From Adiantum capillus-veneris (lineage: Eukaryota; Streptophyta; Polypodiopsida; Polypodiales; Pteridaceae), in contig CM043952.1 in the NCBI GenBank assembly GCA_014529385.2, forward strand, positions 150,935,057 through 150,999,056: a stretch of 64,000 nt of DNA. The letters run 5' to 3'. Under the pieces are notes generated by a model. The model was given only the letters and a program-made list of their open reading frames with translations, searched no databases and was not told the DNA's origin. A program made the translations under genes and the position numbers. Of the stretch, positions 48,141-59,777 are shown piece after piece; position 1 is the stretch's first letter; every line of letters begins with the position of its first letter.

Positions 48141-49402
48141 CACTTTATACACTTTAAAGGCAGAGAATACTGGAGTAGTTGCATGGCTGACACCTCCCCC
48201 TTCATCCTTGCAGCATCATTGAATCCAAAGGACCTGGAGACTACCCTTGTAAGGACTCCAATTTTAGCCTCCTTTTTGGCAATCGCAGCTACATTTTCTG
48301 TTGAAGAGGCTTTCAGTTTCTCCACCTCTGTAGTGATGGGTGCACAAGCTGAGGAGGTACCTTCGTTGCGCAACCATAAGTCCCGCTTTGCAGCCAGGAC
48401 TGTCTTTGTAGACTTCACCTTCTCTTTTGCCTTCACTGCCTGTTGCTCAAGGTTATTGGCAAGATTATCCACCCATGTTGTGTAGAGGGGTTGAGAGGTT
48501 GTCCACATGTGTTGTAGAGGGTGGGTGGACGCTGCAGGACCGTCCAAGGCATTCTCTATCAGTCCTTCAAATGTCGGGGCTTCCTTCACGCCGTAATCGG
48601 ACATGAACTTCTATATTTTCTGATTGAACCCCCCTTTCTGGCTCTTGACATTCTCTAATACTTGATCCCCAACCAAAGCCCATGCAATCTTATGGTTTTT
48701 GGGGTCTTCTTTGGCAGCATCGCAGTATTCATATGCAAATCCCCTCGCAAACCTCGTCATGAGCTTGCTGTTGGAGGGGGCATCTTGGTAGACCTTTTGA
48801 TACAAAAGCCTGCATGTATCGTAAAGGTGGTCATGCACCTGGTGGAGGAATATCTTAGTCTTCTTCTTCTCTAGCACCTTGAACACTATTGACCAGTGTT
48901 CAGGTGGCAGATCCTTGTCTGTTAAATCCTTGGGCAGCTTTCCCTCCATGCTCTCCATATTCCTCATGCAACTACAATGCAGAATAGCAAAACCTGGAAA
49001 GTACCAAATACTCCACTGATGTTGCAAGTAAAGATGTTTGTTGCAGGGGCCGCCTGCTGTACCACCTCCGTGCTCTGAGTCGGGGTTTTGCTCTTCCTGG
49101 AGGGAGTGTTCTTCTTGGGAGTCATCTCTACAAAGGGTGTTGCTGCAGCCTTTATGCTTTTGTGTCGGGGGCAATGGGGGTAGAGCTCCACCAGGGCTAT
49201 GGCAAAGTGCAACGGGTGCAATGGGGGGCAGAGCACGATGGCTACAACATGAAATGGGGGGAGCACAAGCTATGGGAGCAGAGCGAGCACACAAGTACAG
49301 GCGAGATTTTGAGTGACAAGCTAGTTGCATGAGAGAAAAGGAGAAAGAGGACAAGGAGTGTCTAGGCCATGATGACTGTAAGTTCAAAAAAAGGGGACCC
49401 AC
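48140..49402 (-). pseudogene. Unrecognised transposon-borne protein, in-frame stop
   Basis: 48611-49402 and 48140-48604 are in the same minus-strand frame and are separated only by a TAG codon at 48611-48613. The first part has a proline/serine-rich N-terminus (perhaps not translated) and a charged alpha-helical segment (HWSIVFKVLEKKKTKIFLHQ, KEDPKNHKIAWALVGDQVLE). The second part is a coiled coil (NNLEQQAVKAKEKVKSTKTV, TEVEKLKASSTENVAAIAKK). No family is recognised. It probably is the second gene of the 8.2-kb transposon. Confidence 0.5.
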
Positions 49403-49578
49403 AATGGTTTACATGCATCTAGATTATAGGTACATAAATTATATTGCATGAAGATTTAGAATTTCCCTCTCCCTCTTTTCCCAAATTTGAAAAACATTGA
49501 ATTTCCCTCCACCTAGGTGCTATTGGTGGTACCACCAAAAGGTGCAAAAAGTGGTACCACCTAAACATGCTATCACCC

Positions 49579-51373
49579 TTTGTGATTCCTCACCATGTTT
49601 TCAAAGAATCATTTAAAAACCTAGTGTATTAGGCCTTGACTCCTCGAAGCATAGCCACCATCCAAAAGCACCCTAATGGATGCACTTTCCACTGGGGCCT
49701 AATTGCACCTTTTACTTATCTCCCATCCTCAAGCACTCCTCCTCGGAGTTTTCACATTTTAGCAGATTCCTAATTCTATGTGCTATACATCTCATAGGAA
49801 AAATTAATAATTTTCCCATTAGCTTTGCTTGTTATGCTGACATTGAGTTGTTCGCCTAGAACTATTTCTTACAAGAAGTAAAATTCAAGAGAACCTAAGC
49901 ATGTTGGCACACCCTAGTTTCAAGTTTCAAAGGGAATATGAAGAAACTTTTGTAGCATTTGGTTCCCCAATATTATTCCGATATCCTTTACATAGTCCTT
50001 GTGATCTTATCACTTTTAAAGATGAATTTTCTTTGGTTGTTTGTTATTGCTATTTCAATAGGTTGAAGGAAAAGAGCTCTCTATCAGCTTATCAATAAAC
50101 TACTAGACTCTCATGAAATATTACTTTATTCTTACTAGTAAATCAATCCCTTTTATTTGGAAGGCCTTTGTGATTCCTCATCATGTTTCCAAAGAGTCAT
50201 TTAAAAACCTAGTGTATTTGGCCCTGGCCCCTTGGAGCATAGCCACCAACAAAAGCACCCTGATGGATGTACTTCTCATTGGGGCCTAATTTCACCTTTT
50301 CCTTATCTCACATCCTCAAGCACTCCTCCTCGGAGCTTTCATTCTTTAGCAGATTCCTAATCCTATGTGCTATCTGTCTACTGATAGGAAAAATAAGTGA
50401 TTTTGCCATTAGGTTTGCTTCTTATGCTGAGGTTGAGTTGTTCACCTAGAACTATTTCTTACAAGACGTAAAATTCAAGAGAACCTAAGCGTGTTGGCAC
50501 ACCATACTTTCAGGCTTCAAAGGCAATATGAAGAAAAGTTTTGTAGCATTTGGTTCCCAATATTAAGTACTCCGTTAGCTGTTACGGAGGCCTTATGATG
50601 TTATCACTTTTAAAGATTGATATTCTTTGTTTGTTTCTTACTGCTATTCAATAGCTTAAAATAAAAGAGCGCTCTATCAACTTATAAATAAACTACTAGA
50701 CTCTTATGCAATATTAGTTTATTTTTACCAGTAAATCAATTCATTTTTTTTGGAAGGCCTTTGTGATTCCTCACCATGTTTCCAAAGAAACATTTACAAA
50801 CCTAGTGTATCTGTCCCCGGCTCCTCTTGAAGCATAGCCACCATCCAAAAGCACCCTGATGGATGAACTTCCCACTGGGGTCTAATTGCACCTTTTACCG
50901 ATCTCGCATCCTCAAGCACTCCCCCTTCGAGCTTTCACTGTTTAGAAGATTCCTAATCCTATGTGCTATATGTTTGGTAGGAAAAATAAGTGATTTTTCC
51001 CTTAGCTTTGCTTGTTATGTTGAGATTGAGTTGTTCACCTAGAACTATTTCTTACAAGACGTAAAATTCAAGAAAATGTAAGCATGTTGGCACACCATAC
51101 TTTCAGGCTTCAAAGGCAATATGAAGAAAGGTTTTGTAGCATTTGGTTTCCCAATATTAAGTACTCCATTAGCTGTTACGGAGGCCTAAAGAATTATTTT
51201 CTTTGTTTGTTTGTTATTGCTATTTCAATAGCTTAAAAGAAAAGAGCTCTCTATGAGCTTATCAATAAACTACTAGACTCTTATGCAATATTAGTTTATA
51301 TTTACCAATAAATCAATTCCTTTTATTTGGAAGGACTTTGCGATTCCTCACCATGTTTTCAAAGAAACATTTA
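49579..51373. repeat. ~590-bp tandem repeat, about 3 units
   Basis: Continues the array interrupted at 41354 in the same orientation; the anchor AAGCATGTTGGCACAC recurs near 49898, 50485 (as AAGCGTG) and 51081. It ends where the AT-rich insert begins. Confidence 0.9.
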
Positions 51374-52626
51374 TCAGTACTTCTGTAATCGGACACTCAA
51401 TTGTCTCGAGACACTATTATGTCGTGTTTTTTCACCAACTTATCATAATTATTTGATGAATCTAATCATTCATACCTTAGTTCAAATATGAGGTGAAGAA
51501 CATGGCCAAATTTTACTTCTTAAAATTAATAGCAAATTAAGATTGTAGTGATAAGTTTTAAGATAAAAAAATCATAATAAATTAGTGGAGTTTTATAAAA
51601 AAAATTACAATATTTTTATGAAGTGAAAACTTTCTATCAAAATAGGATTTTGCATAGATTTCAAGGTGTATGAATGTGAAAAAACTTATTATAGAGATAA
51701 TCAAGCTTTATAACTTAGTTATGAGACTAGATGTTTTGGATAATAAAAAAACCCAAATCTTGAAAACACTGACAAAGGGGAAAATTTTGGTCTTTCAAAG
51801 CCTCTTTCATTAACATGATGAAGTTATGAGGAAAAACTTAAGGTCTATAATGTATCTATAGGCAAGCACCCATCAACTAAGCATTTTTCAAGGTTTCAAA
51901 CTCATAGGCATCTTGCAAAGAACACATTGCTATGAAAAACTAATGAAAGTGTGTATATAAATTTCCCAATTTTTTCCATATGATGTATTTATATACAAAT
52001 AAGTGAGATGAATGAAAATTTCCAAAAGTAAACCTTATTTTTACGGCTAATCTTTAATAAATAAAAAATAAGAATTTTAACATGCACAATTTTTGGGATA
52101 TGACATGAATTACCAAACGTGGCTTGCATAACCATCAAATAGTATCACCTTACGTAATGGAGTCATAGATCTAGTATATATGCATCATAAGACATTGCAA
52201 ATTTAGATGAAAAATAAATGTTTTATGTAATCATTAATTGAATTTATAAACGTTGCATATTTGATCCGTATTTAATTCTAGTCACAAAGAAAAAAAATTA
52301 ACATGACAATTGTAAAAATATCAAACACATATATCAGTAGTTACCATGCCTTATTACATGCACCCTGCTCATTTTTTTCTTAAACTAGAGTGCGTGTTTT
52401 ATTAAAACATCGAGTGTTGTTTTGTGTAGGTACTTTTCATGATTGTAGTTACTATTGAGGTTGTGTATGAAAGTGATGGATTATAATTTTTATGATTACT
52501 TTGGATAACATTTTATAACTTTCCAAAAGTATTTCTTGAGATTTTTGCTAGGTTTTATGTACCAATTTATTTAAATTTGTGAAAAAAGGACATTAAAGTG
52601 TCCTTTTTAGTACCAAACTAGTATTG
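51374..52626. mobile_element. 1.25-kb AT-rich insert in the tandem repeat
   Basis: The repeat breaks off at CATTTA and resumes at AAACCTAGTGTATTTG. The insert is strongly AT-rich, has no coding frame, and has short matching ends (TCAGTACT on the left, inverse of AGTATTGA on the right) plus GGACACT-type short hairpins near both ends. It is probably a non-autonomous DNA element, but the TIR is only about 8 bp and no duplication is clear. Confidence 0.5.
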
Positions 52627-52949
52627 AAAACCTAGTGTATTTGTCCCCGACCCCTCAAAGCATAGCCACCATCCAAAACCACCATGATGGATGCACTTCC
52701 CATTGGGGCTTAGTTGCACCGTTAACTTATATCGCATCCTCAAGCAGTCCTCCTCAGAGCTTTCACTCTTTAGAAGATTCCTAATCCTATGTGCTATACG
52801 TATGATAGGAAAAATAAGTGATTTTTCCATTAGCTTTTCTTGTTATGCTGAGGTTGAGTTGTTCACCTAGAACTATTTTTTACAAGAAGTAAAATTCAAG
52901 AGAACCTAAGCATGTTGGCACACCATACTTTCAGGCTTCAAAGGCAATT
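52627..52949. repeat. ~590-bp tandem repeat, right-hand partial unit
   Basis: Resumes at AAACCTAGTGTATTTG and is cut off after CTTCAAAGGCAATTA, where unrelated sequence begins. Confidence 0.85.
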
Positions 52950-54514
52950 AGCCTCAAAGCATCTCTATGCACATATGAGTATAATGTGACAGAGAGCCCT
53001 CAAAGCTTAGAATCTCCTCACACAACTACGGTTGGAGAGTGCTATGTTATGTCAGCAATGGCTCCTTACAAAGAAGAGAAGAGTTCTATTTATAGGTGTT
53101 TGGAAGCCCCGATTAGGATTAAACCTGATCAATTTTATTAAGAGTAACATGGGTTATGATTTTTTAAAATTTCAAATGAGAGTGCGTCTCTCTTTTCCTT
53201 TGATTCACTTGAATGTGGGCTCTAGTAGAGAGAATTATTGAGGCTGAAAGAAGAGAGATTTGAGTGAATAACTTGGGAATGTCCACTTTATTAGATAGTA
53301 GAGGGTGGGTCAGTAGTTAGTGTTAGTAATCACTAAAAAGTTAGTGGTACAATTTACAATGGGTAGAATGAGTTTGATGGTAAAAGGAGATGGTGAGTGA
53401 AGTGAGAATCCTTGAGATAGTGAAGCCTTGAAGAAGCTTGGACTTACCTTGTGTAGATTGTTAAGAATGACTGTCCATCTTCTTCTTCTTTTCTTCTTTT
53501 CTTTACACCTTCGTTGCCGATGTCGATCACCAATTGCAAAAATGATGATTCGGTGATGAGATTTCCCAATTTTGCAGAGGTTAAGCATGGCCTACATGAG
53601 ATGGTAGCTCCAAAAATTATGCAAAAAATTGAGGTGAATATTCAACTCATGGGCTGCATTTTGTATGTTGGTCACTTCTTCAAATTTCGAGCATAGATAG
53701 GCGCCAAAAATCTCACCAATAAGCCTATTTTTATGCATGCAAAAGTCTTTTAGTGGCCCTCTTTTTCGTTGAATTTGCACAATGCATCCGAGAGTGAGTC
53801 CCTCTTTGAGTCATATCATAATACAAAGCATCCAAGTTATCTTTACACATGCATGGAGGAGGATCATTGGTGAATAAAGAAATATATACATGGTGGGACT
53901 AGTGTATGGACTATTCATGGATTTTAGCTTAATGAGCACATGGTGTTTGAATTATGAGTACATAATAAAAAAATATGGAAGAATTATGGATATGAAAAAA
54001 GATATTGGAATCATATGATATGGTCCTTCTTTTGTATTATTCTGGGTGAAAGAGAAAAAAGTATGCAAGTAAAATGAAAATTATATAATAAAAGTGACTA
54101 AGGGAGTAGGAGCCAGTTTTTTGTTTCCACAAGGGTGAGGATAAAAATGTGGAGGTGATGCAAGAGGATAAAAGAAGGCATACATAGCCTAATAAAACAC
54201 ACACCTATGTATAAATATTTAAATAAAATACCAAAATAATTATAAAAAACCCTATATTTAGGCCCTATATACAATGAAATATTTACACATAAAAAGTCCA
54301 TAATATACTTTTCTTTTTTATTTTATTTATTTTTTGGCTCAGCTAGCCCAGTGACTAGCTAATTGAGGGTTTTTAAGGAGATATGGGGAAAGTCTCCTAA
54401 CTGACACACGTCTATGTACAGCGAAAGGGTGATCATAACCACAGTGTTTGAGTGATTTTGATAGGGTGAGGTAGCTCACTATGGCAATTTTGGATAGCCA
54501 AAAAACGGCTATCA
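52950..54514 (-). repeat. Probable 3' LTR region of a second gypsy element
   Basis: The right limit is set by a polypurine tract (minus ATCCTGGGGGAGGGCTAA, 54515-54532) followed by TGATAGCCG, the expected LTR start. The left limit is not resolved; I take the break in the tandem repeat as an outer bound. No coding sequence is supported. Confidence 0.45.
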
Positions 54515-57000
54515 TTAGCCCTCCCCCAGGATGATGGTATATTCATGTACCATCGTAAAGCATCTTTTCCAAAGAGAGTGCTTCTGAGTCCTCTATGATA
54601 TCTGGTCCCTTGATAGGATTTTCATTTTGTGGCTTCTTTTCACACTCATGCTTCATGCAACAAAAGTTATATAAGATAGTCACTCTTTGATAGTTCTTCG
54701 GTAGATTCTTTGGTAGAAAGAGACTCAAATAGGACTTCAGGCGATACTTGTTTACCTTCCTGGAGTGCTCTTTACCATTCAAGTCCACAATTTGATATTA
54801 ACTTGAATTGAAAGCCTTCTTGACTATGTATGGCCCCTACCATCTAGTTTCAAACTTGGCATCAAAACAATTATCGAGTCGATTGTCATACCTTAGCACA
54901 AGATCTCCTTCATTGATGCCTTTGTCCTTCAGTTTCTTGTCAAGCTTCTCCTTTGCTTGTGCCTCTTGTAGCACTCATAGGCTGCTTCTCTTTTCCACTC
55001 AAGTTTCACTAATGTAAGAAGTCAATCCATCCATAGCTCTTGATCATCTTGTGCAACTTTGTCATGAAGTTTCATTGTTGGAATGTTGAGCACAATTGGT
55101 TGTAAATCCTCTTGACCATAGACCAAGTGAAATGGTGTGCACTCCATGGCTTCCCTATATGTGGTTTGATACGCTCACAAGGCACCATCCAAGAAGTCAT
55201 CCCACAACTTTGTCTTGTTTTTCACCATCTTTCTAATGATGCTTGCAATGACACCATTAGCCTTCTCCACCAAACCATTTGACTATGGGTAGTAGGGTGT
55301 GTTATGATGATGTAGAATGTGAATTGCCTCACAAAGTTCCGTGAGTAAACCCTTCCTGAACCCTAGACAATTATCAAAAACAATCTCCAAAGGTGTGCCA
55401 AATTTGCAATAAATATTAGTGTAGACAAACGTGCTCACTGTTTTCCCATTTACCTTTGCCACACTTTGAGTCTCTACCCACCTAGTCATGTAATCTATAG
55501 CCACTATTTTTTTGTTCTAGGCAGAGGACCCATAGCATCAATTCCCCACTTTTCAAAGGGTCTATTTGTAAACATAGTTTGCCTTCGACCATGGATAAAT
55601 CTTCTATTTCCATTTACCGGACAGTTGTGATAGCTTTTATACTAATGTTGGACGTCCACATGCACGCTTGGCCAAACATACCCCGCAAGAAAAATCTTCT
55701 TCAGAGTTAACTCTTTGGAAAAATGACCACCACATGCTTCCTCATGCAAACCTTTTAGAATGGCTGGAATTCCCTTGATAGTTGGTGCTCTTCTGCACAC
55801 TTGATCCTTCCCTTTTTGATAGAGGGAGCCTTCTAGGAAGAGATAGACACTTGCCTTCTTCATGAGTCTCCTCTTCTGAGCTTTTGTGAAATCTTGTGGA
55901 AACTCGCCCTCCAAAATGTAGCCAATAACGGGAGCCGATGACTCCAATTGCTGGTATCTCGGTTGCTTGACAACTGCTGCCACCATGATGACCTTCACTT
56001 CTTTCTCAACACATGTAACTGCTTGTTGTGCAAGTAAATCTGCATCTTCATTTTGTTTCCTAGGAATTTGGTATAGTTTCACTTCTTTAAACTGACATTA
56101 GGGAAAATTTGGACTCACAAAGAGGCCTTATTAGGAGTTTGACTTCCTCTCTCATGTCCAAAATGGGCGTGCGGTAAAATAATTACAAATCAACTCTAAA
56201 CTTGGTGGAGATTTGGCAGTTAGAATCTACTCTTCAAGCTCTTTCTATTGATATATAGCACGCAATGAGATTCCTCAAATTTTGAAAGATTCTATTTTTT
56301 ATTCTCTTGTGATGTGACAACTCCGTTTAGAATCTAGAGAACAACTCCGTTTAGAATCTACAGAACTTGTGATGTGACAACTCCGTTTAGAATCTAGAGA
56401 ACAACTCCGTTTAGAATCTACAGAACTTGTGATGTGACAACTCCGTTTAGAATCTAGAGAATAAAAAATAGAATCTTTTAAAATATGAGGAATCTCATGG
56501 CGTGCTATATATCAATAGAAAGAGCTTGAAGAGAAGATTCTAACTGCCAAATCTCCACGAAGTTTAGAGTTGATTTGTAAAAATTTTATCGCACGCCCGT
56601 TTTGGACATGAGAGAGGAAGTCAAACTCCTTATAAGGCCCCTTTGTGAGTCCAAATTTTTCCTAATGTTAAACAACCTATGAATGGCATGAGCTTTTGTC
56701 CTTAGTCTTTCATTTTTGCATGCCCAAATGCCTAAAATCTGCTTCAAAATGAGAAGTGCATCCCCCTTTCCCATGAGACGTCGTATACCTTGGCCAATGC
56801 ACATCTTTAAACCATGAAGTAGTGTGTCATATTCCGCTTCATTGTTGCTAGTTGAACTTGGTAGATTAACCTTCTCTTTCATGACCACCTCTCCACTTGG
56901 GTTGAGCAACACTAGCCCTCCCCCTGCTTTTCTTGTGGAAAAGCTCCATCAAAGAACAAGGTAAATGCATTAGGGATACTTTTAGGTGGTGGCAATGGGA
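54515..57000 (-). pseudogene. Gypsy pol remnant: RNase H, integrase
   Basis: In minus-strand order: an RNase H start (FTLFFDGAF, about 56960), its core (SNNEAEYDTLLHGLKMCIGQ, 56586-56912), the RNase H end and zinc finger (KLYQIPRKQNEDADLLAQQA, GGHFSKELTLKKIFLAGYVW; 55642-56082), the integrase core (MAIDYMTRWVETQSVAKVNG, LEIVFDNCLGFRKG, HHNTPYYP; 55283-55504) and a C-terminal end (RKVNKYRLKSYLS; 54543-54788). The RNase H end is split by the 578-bp MITE at 56093-56670. Frameshifts occur between segments. Reverse transcriptase is not found to the right, so the copy is truncated. Confidence 0.8.
56093..56670. mobile_element. 578-bp foldback MITE in gypsy RNase H
   Basis: Two arms of about 210 bp (56093-56301, 56460-56670) are inverted copies of each other with few mismatches; the outer end is TGACATTAGGGAAAATTTGG. 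The loop (56308-56460) is a 60-bp tandem repeat of about 2.5 copies (unit GATGTGACAACTCCGTTTAG and onward). Flanks share TTAAAC but offset by three bases, so the duplication is unclear. The first 11 bases equal those inside the left TIR of the 11.7-kb transposon. Confidence 0.85.
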
Positions 57001-57640
57001 GTCTTACCATAGCCCGAGCGAGATTTTCCGAGCAAACTAAAACTCTAGCAAAGATTGGGTACCGGTGTTGAAGAAGTCAACCCATATCGTGCTCTCAAAC
57101 CATCGTATCAACTTTCCAAAAGAGAATGGAGCAACTGCTCTAGGTTGACCTCCAACTTGGAACTAGGGGACTACGCCTCCGTACTTGCCCCACAAAGATT
57201 TCCACCTTTGTTGGTAGTTGTATCCTTTCCAAGTTGGAGGGGATTAAATCCATAGTCATTGAAAAGTAATCCATCGAGCCATTCAAGATCGACAAGGTTG
57301 CCACCTCCCCTAATCCCAAAAAGCCACGACATCTTTTCGGAGGATCAGGCAGAGACCTTCTTGGTGACCATGCAAATAAGGCAAAAACCACTGGAGGGGG
57401 TGAAGGAGAGAGAGGGGCACGACTTCAAGGAAAAGGATGATGATGAAGGGGACGAGTATAGGGCGACACTATGCAAAGACAACATGGATGAAGATCTTGC
57501 TACAATGGTCACCATAGCTACACACAAAAGCAAGCTTGCCAGCTACCTTTCCTCACTCTTTCACCTGCGAGCAAACTCCTCTCTCTCTCTCTCTTGCTTT
57601 CTTTCTTCCTCTCTCTTTGCACGTGATCTCACACGGGCAT

Positions 57641-57716
<76 letters not shown>

Positions 57717-59440
57717 CTGTCTTAATTTTAATAAATACACACCAAATAACAAGACGTTCAAAAGACAATTGGCTATAGATGTTTAGGCAAAGATTTGTAC
57801 ATAAACAACTCAGTCTTTGACTCATAATTGTACAACATAATAAGAATGAGGTATCATTCCAAATGAGTTTTTACAAAGGTATATGAACTATCCCAGTTGA
57901 ATCATCAAGTGTTTTCAAAGTCTGACTACAGCCTGCTAAACCTTTTTAAGCCAAGATAGAATTCTCACCTGCATCCATATAGTCAAGACAACAGATATGT
58001 TAGACTTGGCTACGTATGACAGGCTTCAAAAAACCTATCAGTTGTTATCCATGTCAAATTTAAAATTATTAGACTAGCTGTTGTCCTACATATAAAAGTA
58101 GATAAAATCTCAAGGTTTTTCTACATCAAAAGTATTCCTGCGAGAGTTGCTCTCCGTATGTTTTAAAAGAACTTCTTCTTTTTTATAATAACCATCTACT
58201 ATTAAAAATGTTGACTAATCCATATCATTCTATGTATTGCTTTAGCTAAAAAATGTATGGACAAAAACTTGCATGCAATGCTTTGTTTTGTAATTACATC
58301 CTAATATATGCTCCGAGGTCGAGCCCTTCAAATAGAACAAACCAACTACCCATAGTAGAACATAATGGCTAGAAATCTCATTGTACCCAAATGTTTCAAT
58401 ACAACAGTGGTTAATATTAAAGCTTTAGTTAAAGCAAGCTCACAAATTAAATTAATCAGGATGTGCTAGCCCTATCAAAGATTATCAAAAAGATCCATTT
58501 TTCAACCATATGTCAAGAAGTTGTATTAGCAAAAATCCAAAGTTTCAACCATTTTAGCAGAAGATATTTTTGACTTAGCAACCAAAAAAGAGAGTAGAAG
58601 ATTTATTGGATCAGAGTCAAATCTATCAAAAAATCAAAACATGGTAGTAAGAACCAGAGTTTAACTGAAATCCGAGAATATGTATGTATGTATAGGTTTA
58701 CCAACCAAAGCTAGATCTTTGACAATACACAGCAAGGTATTACAATCCTTTATAAGGTCTCATATCTCCTAGGATTTAGCCCAGATTAAGCACTCTTGTA
58801 AAAAATTCAGTATAACCAGCAGATGGAGTTTGTCAAACTAAGGTAGAAAATCTCAAAACCAAGTTTATTTAAAGCCAAAGCCAATGATGAACCTGGCCTC
58901 CAAAAAAAACCTGGACCAGATCAAAGGCAGTCATCCAAGAACCAAAAAGCCAAACATTAATTCAGTAATCAACAGCATGTTGTATGTCAGATTTTTTGCA
59001 AGTCAAGGCCACGAGTCTTCCCATGTTACAATATCATAACCTACTCAAAGAGTACAACATGTTATGTCAATTCTTAGGTAGTAAAACCAATTTTCCATAA
59101 GTTTCCATAATAGGGAACCAAAACTACTAGAAAGATTGCATAGATTAGATTAATAACTTCTCAAGCTTAGTAAAGTGAGCAGGACTAGAGTCCAGCAAAA
59201 CCAGCTATTAGCTTTTTTAGAAGAAAAAAAAAATGCTTCTTATTTTGTGTCCAAGCTTAGATTAGTTATCAACTTTTCTTAAAAAGGTCCCCAACAAAAA
59301 ACATGACCAGAGTTCACCTATAAAAGACCAGTATTAGGAACCACTCCCACTATTTTTTATGCCCAAGTCTCTCCCATTATAGGCATATACCAAATTCAAA
59401 GAGCAAGAATGTAGGATTTTAAGACTAGTACATGGCATGT
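57001..59440. other. No recognised gene; (GT)n at 57641-57714
   Basis: A plus frame (57259-57786) is charged and unrecognised and ends in the GT microsatellite. From about 57800 the sequence is AT-rich without coding signal. A ~50-base segment (ACCAGATCAAAGGCAGTCAT…, 58915) recurs at 62943. Confidence 0.4.
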
Positions 59441-59445
59441 GTCAG

Positions 59446-59713
59446 TGAGAGATACCCCTCCCCAGGGGTCTATGCACAAAATATAAAATTTACACTTTTA
59501 TACAATTTTCAATATACATCAGAGTTGCAGAATCATTTGCATAGGAGAGGAGTTCTCAGCACTTGACCAAGCATGGAGTTTAGGCCATGAGCCGGACTGC
59601 ATCCAGAGGTACCTAGCGACTAGTGCTACCCCTGAATGGGTGTTATGAATGAAAGCATACTCAAGAAAAATATAACATTGTGGAGGGTGAATATATGTGT
59701 ACACCGCGTTGCC

Positions 59714-59777
<64 letters not shown>

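Larger units (their letters stand above)
41355..49578. mobile_element. 8.2-kb TIR DNA transposon with octamer arrays
   Basis: It interrupts the ~590-bp repeat exactly. Termini are 26-bp inverted repeats (GGGTGATAGCATGTTTAGGT at both ends, 24 of 26 identical) and TTTG flanks both sides (41351-41354, 49579-49582); because of adjacent C/G the duplication could be TTTG or CCTTTG. Each end is followed by a further short hairpin. Inside are a broken DDE-type transposase (+), two kilobase arrays of AAGTGCTT/AAGCACTT, and an unrecognised minus-strand gene. Superfamily is not assigned. Confidence 0.85.
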
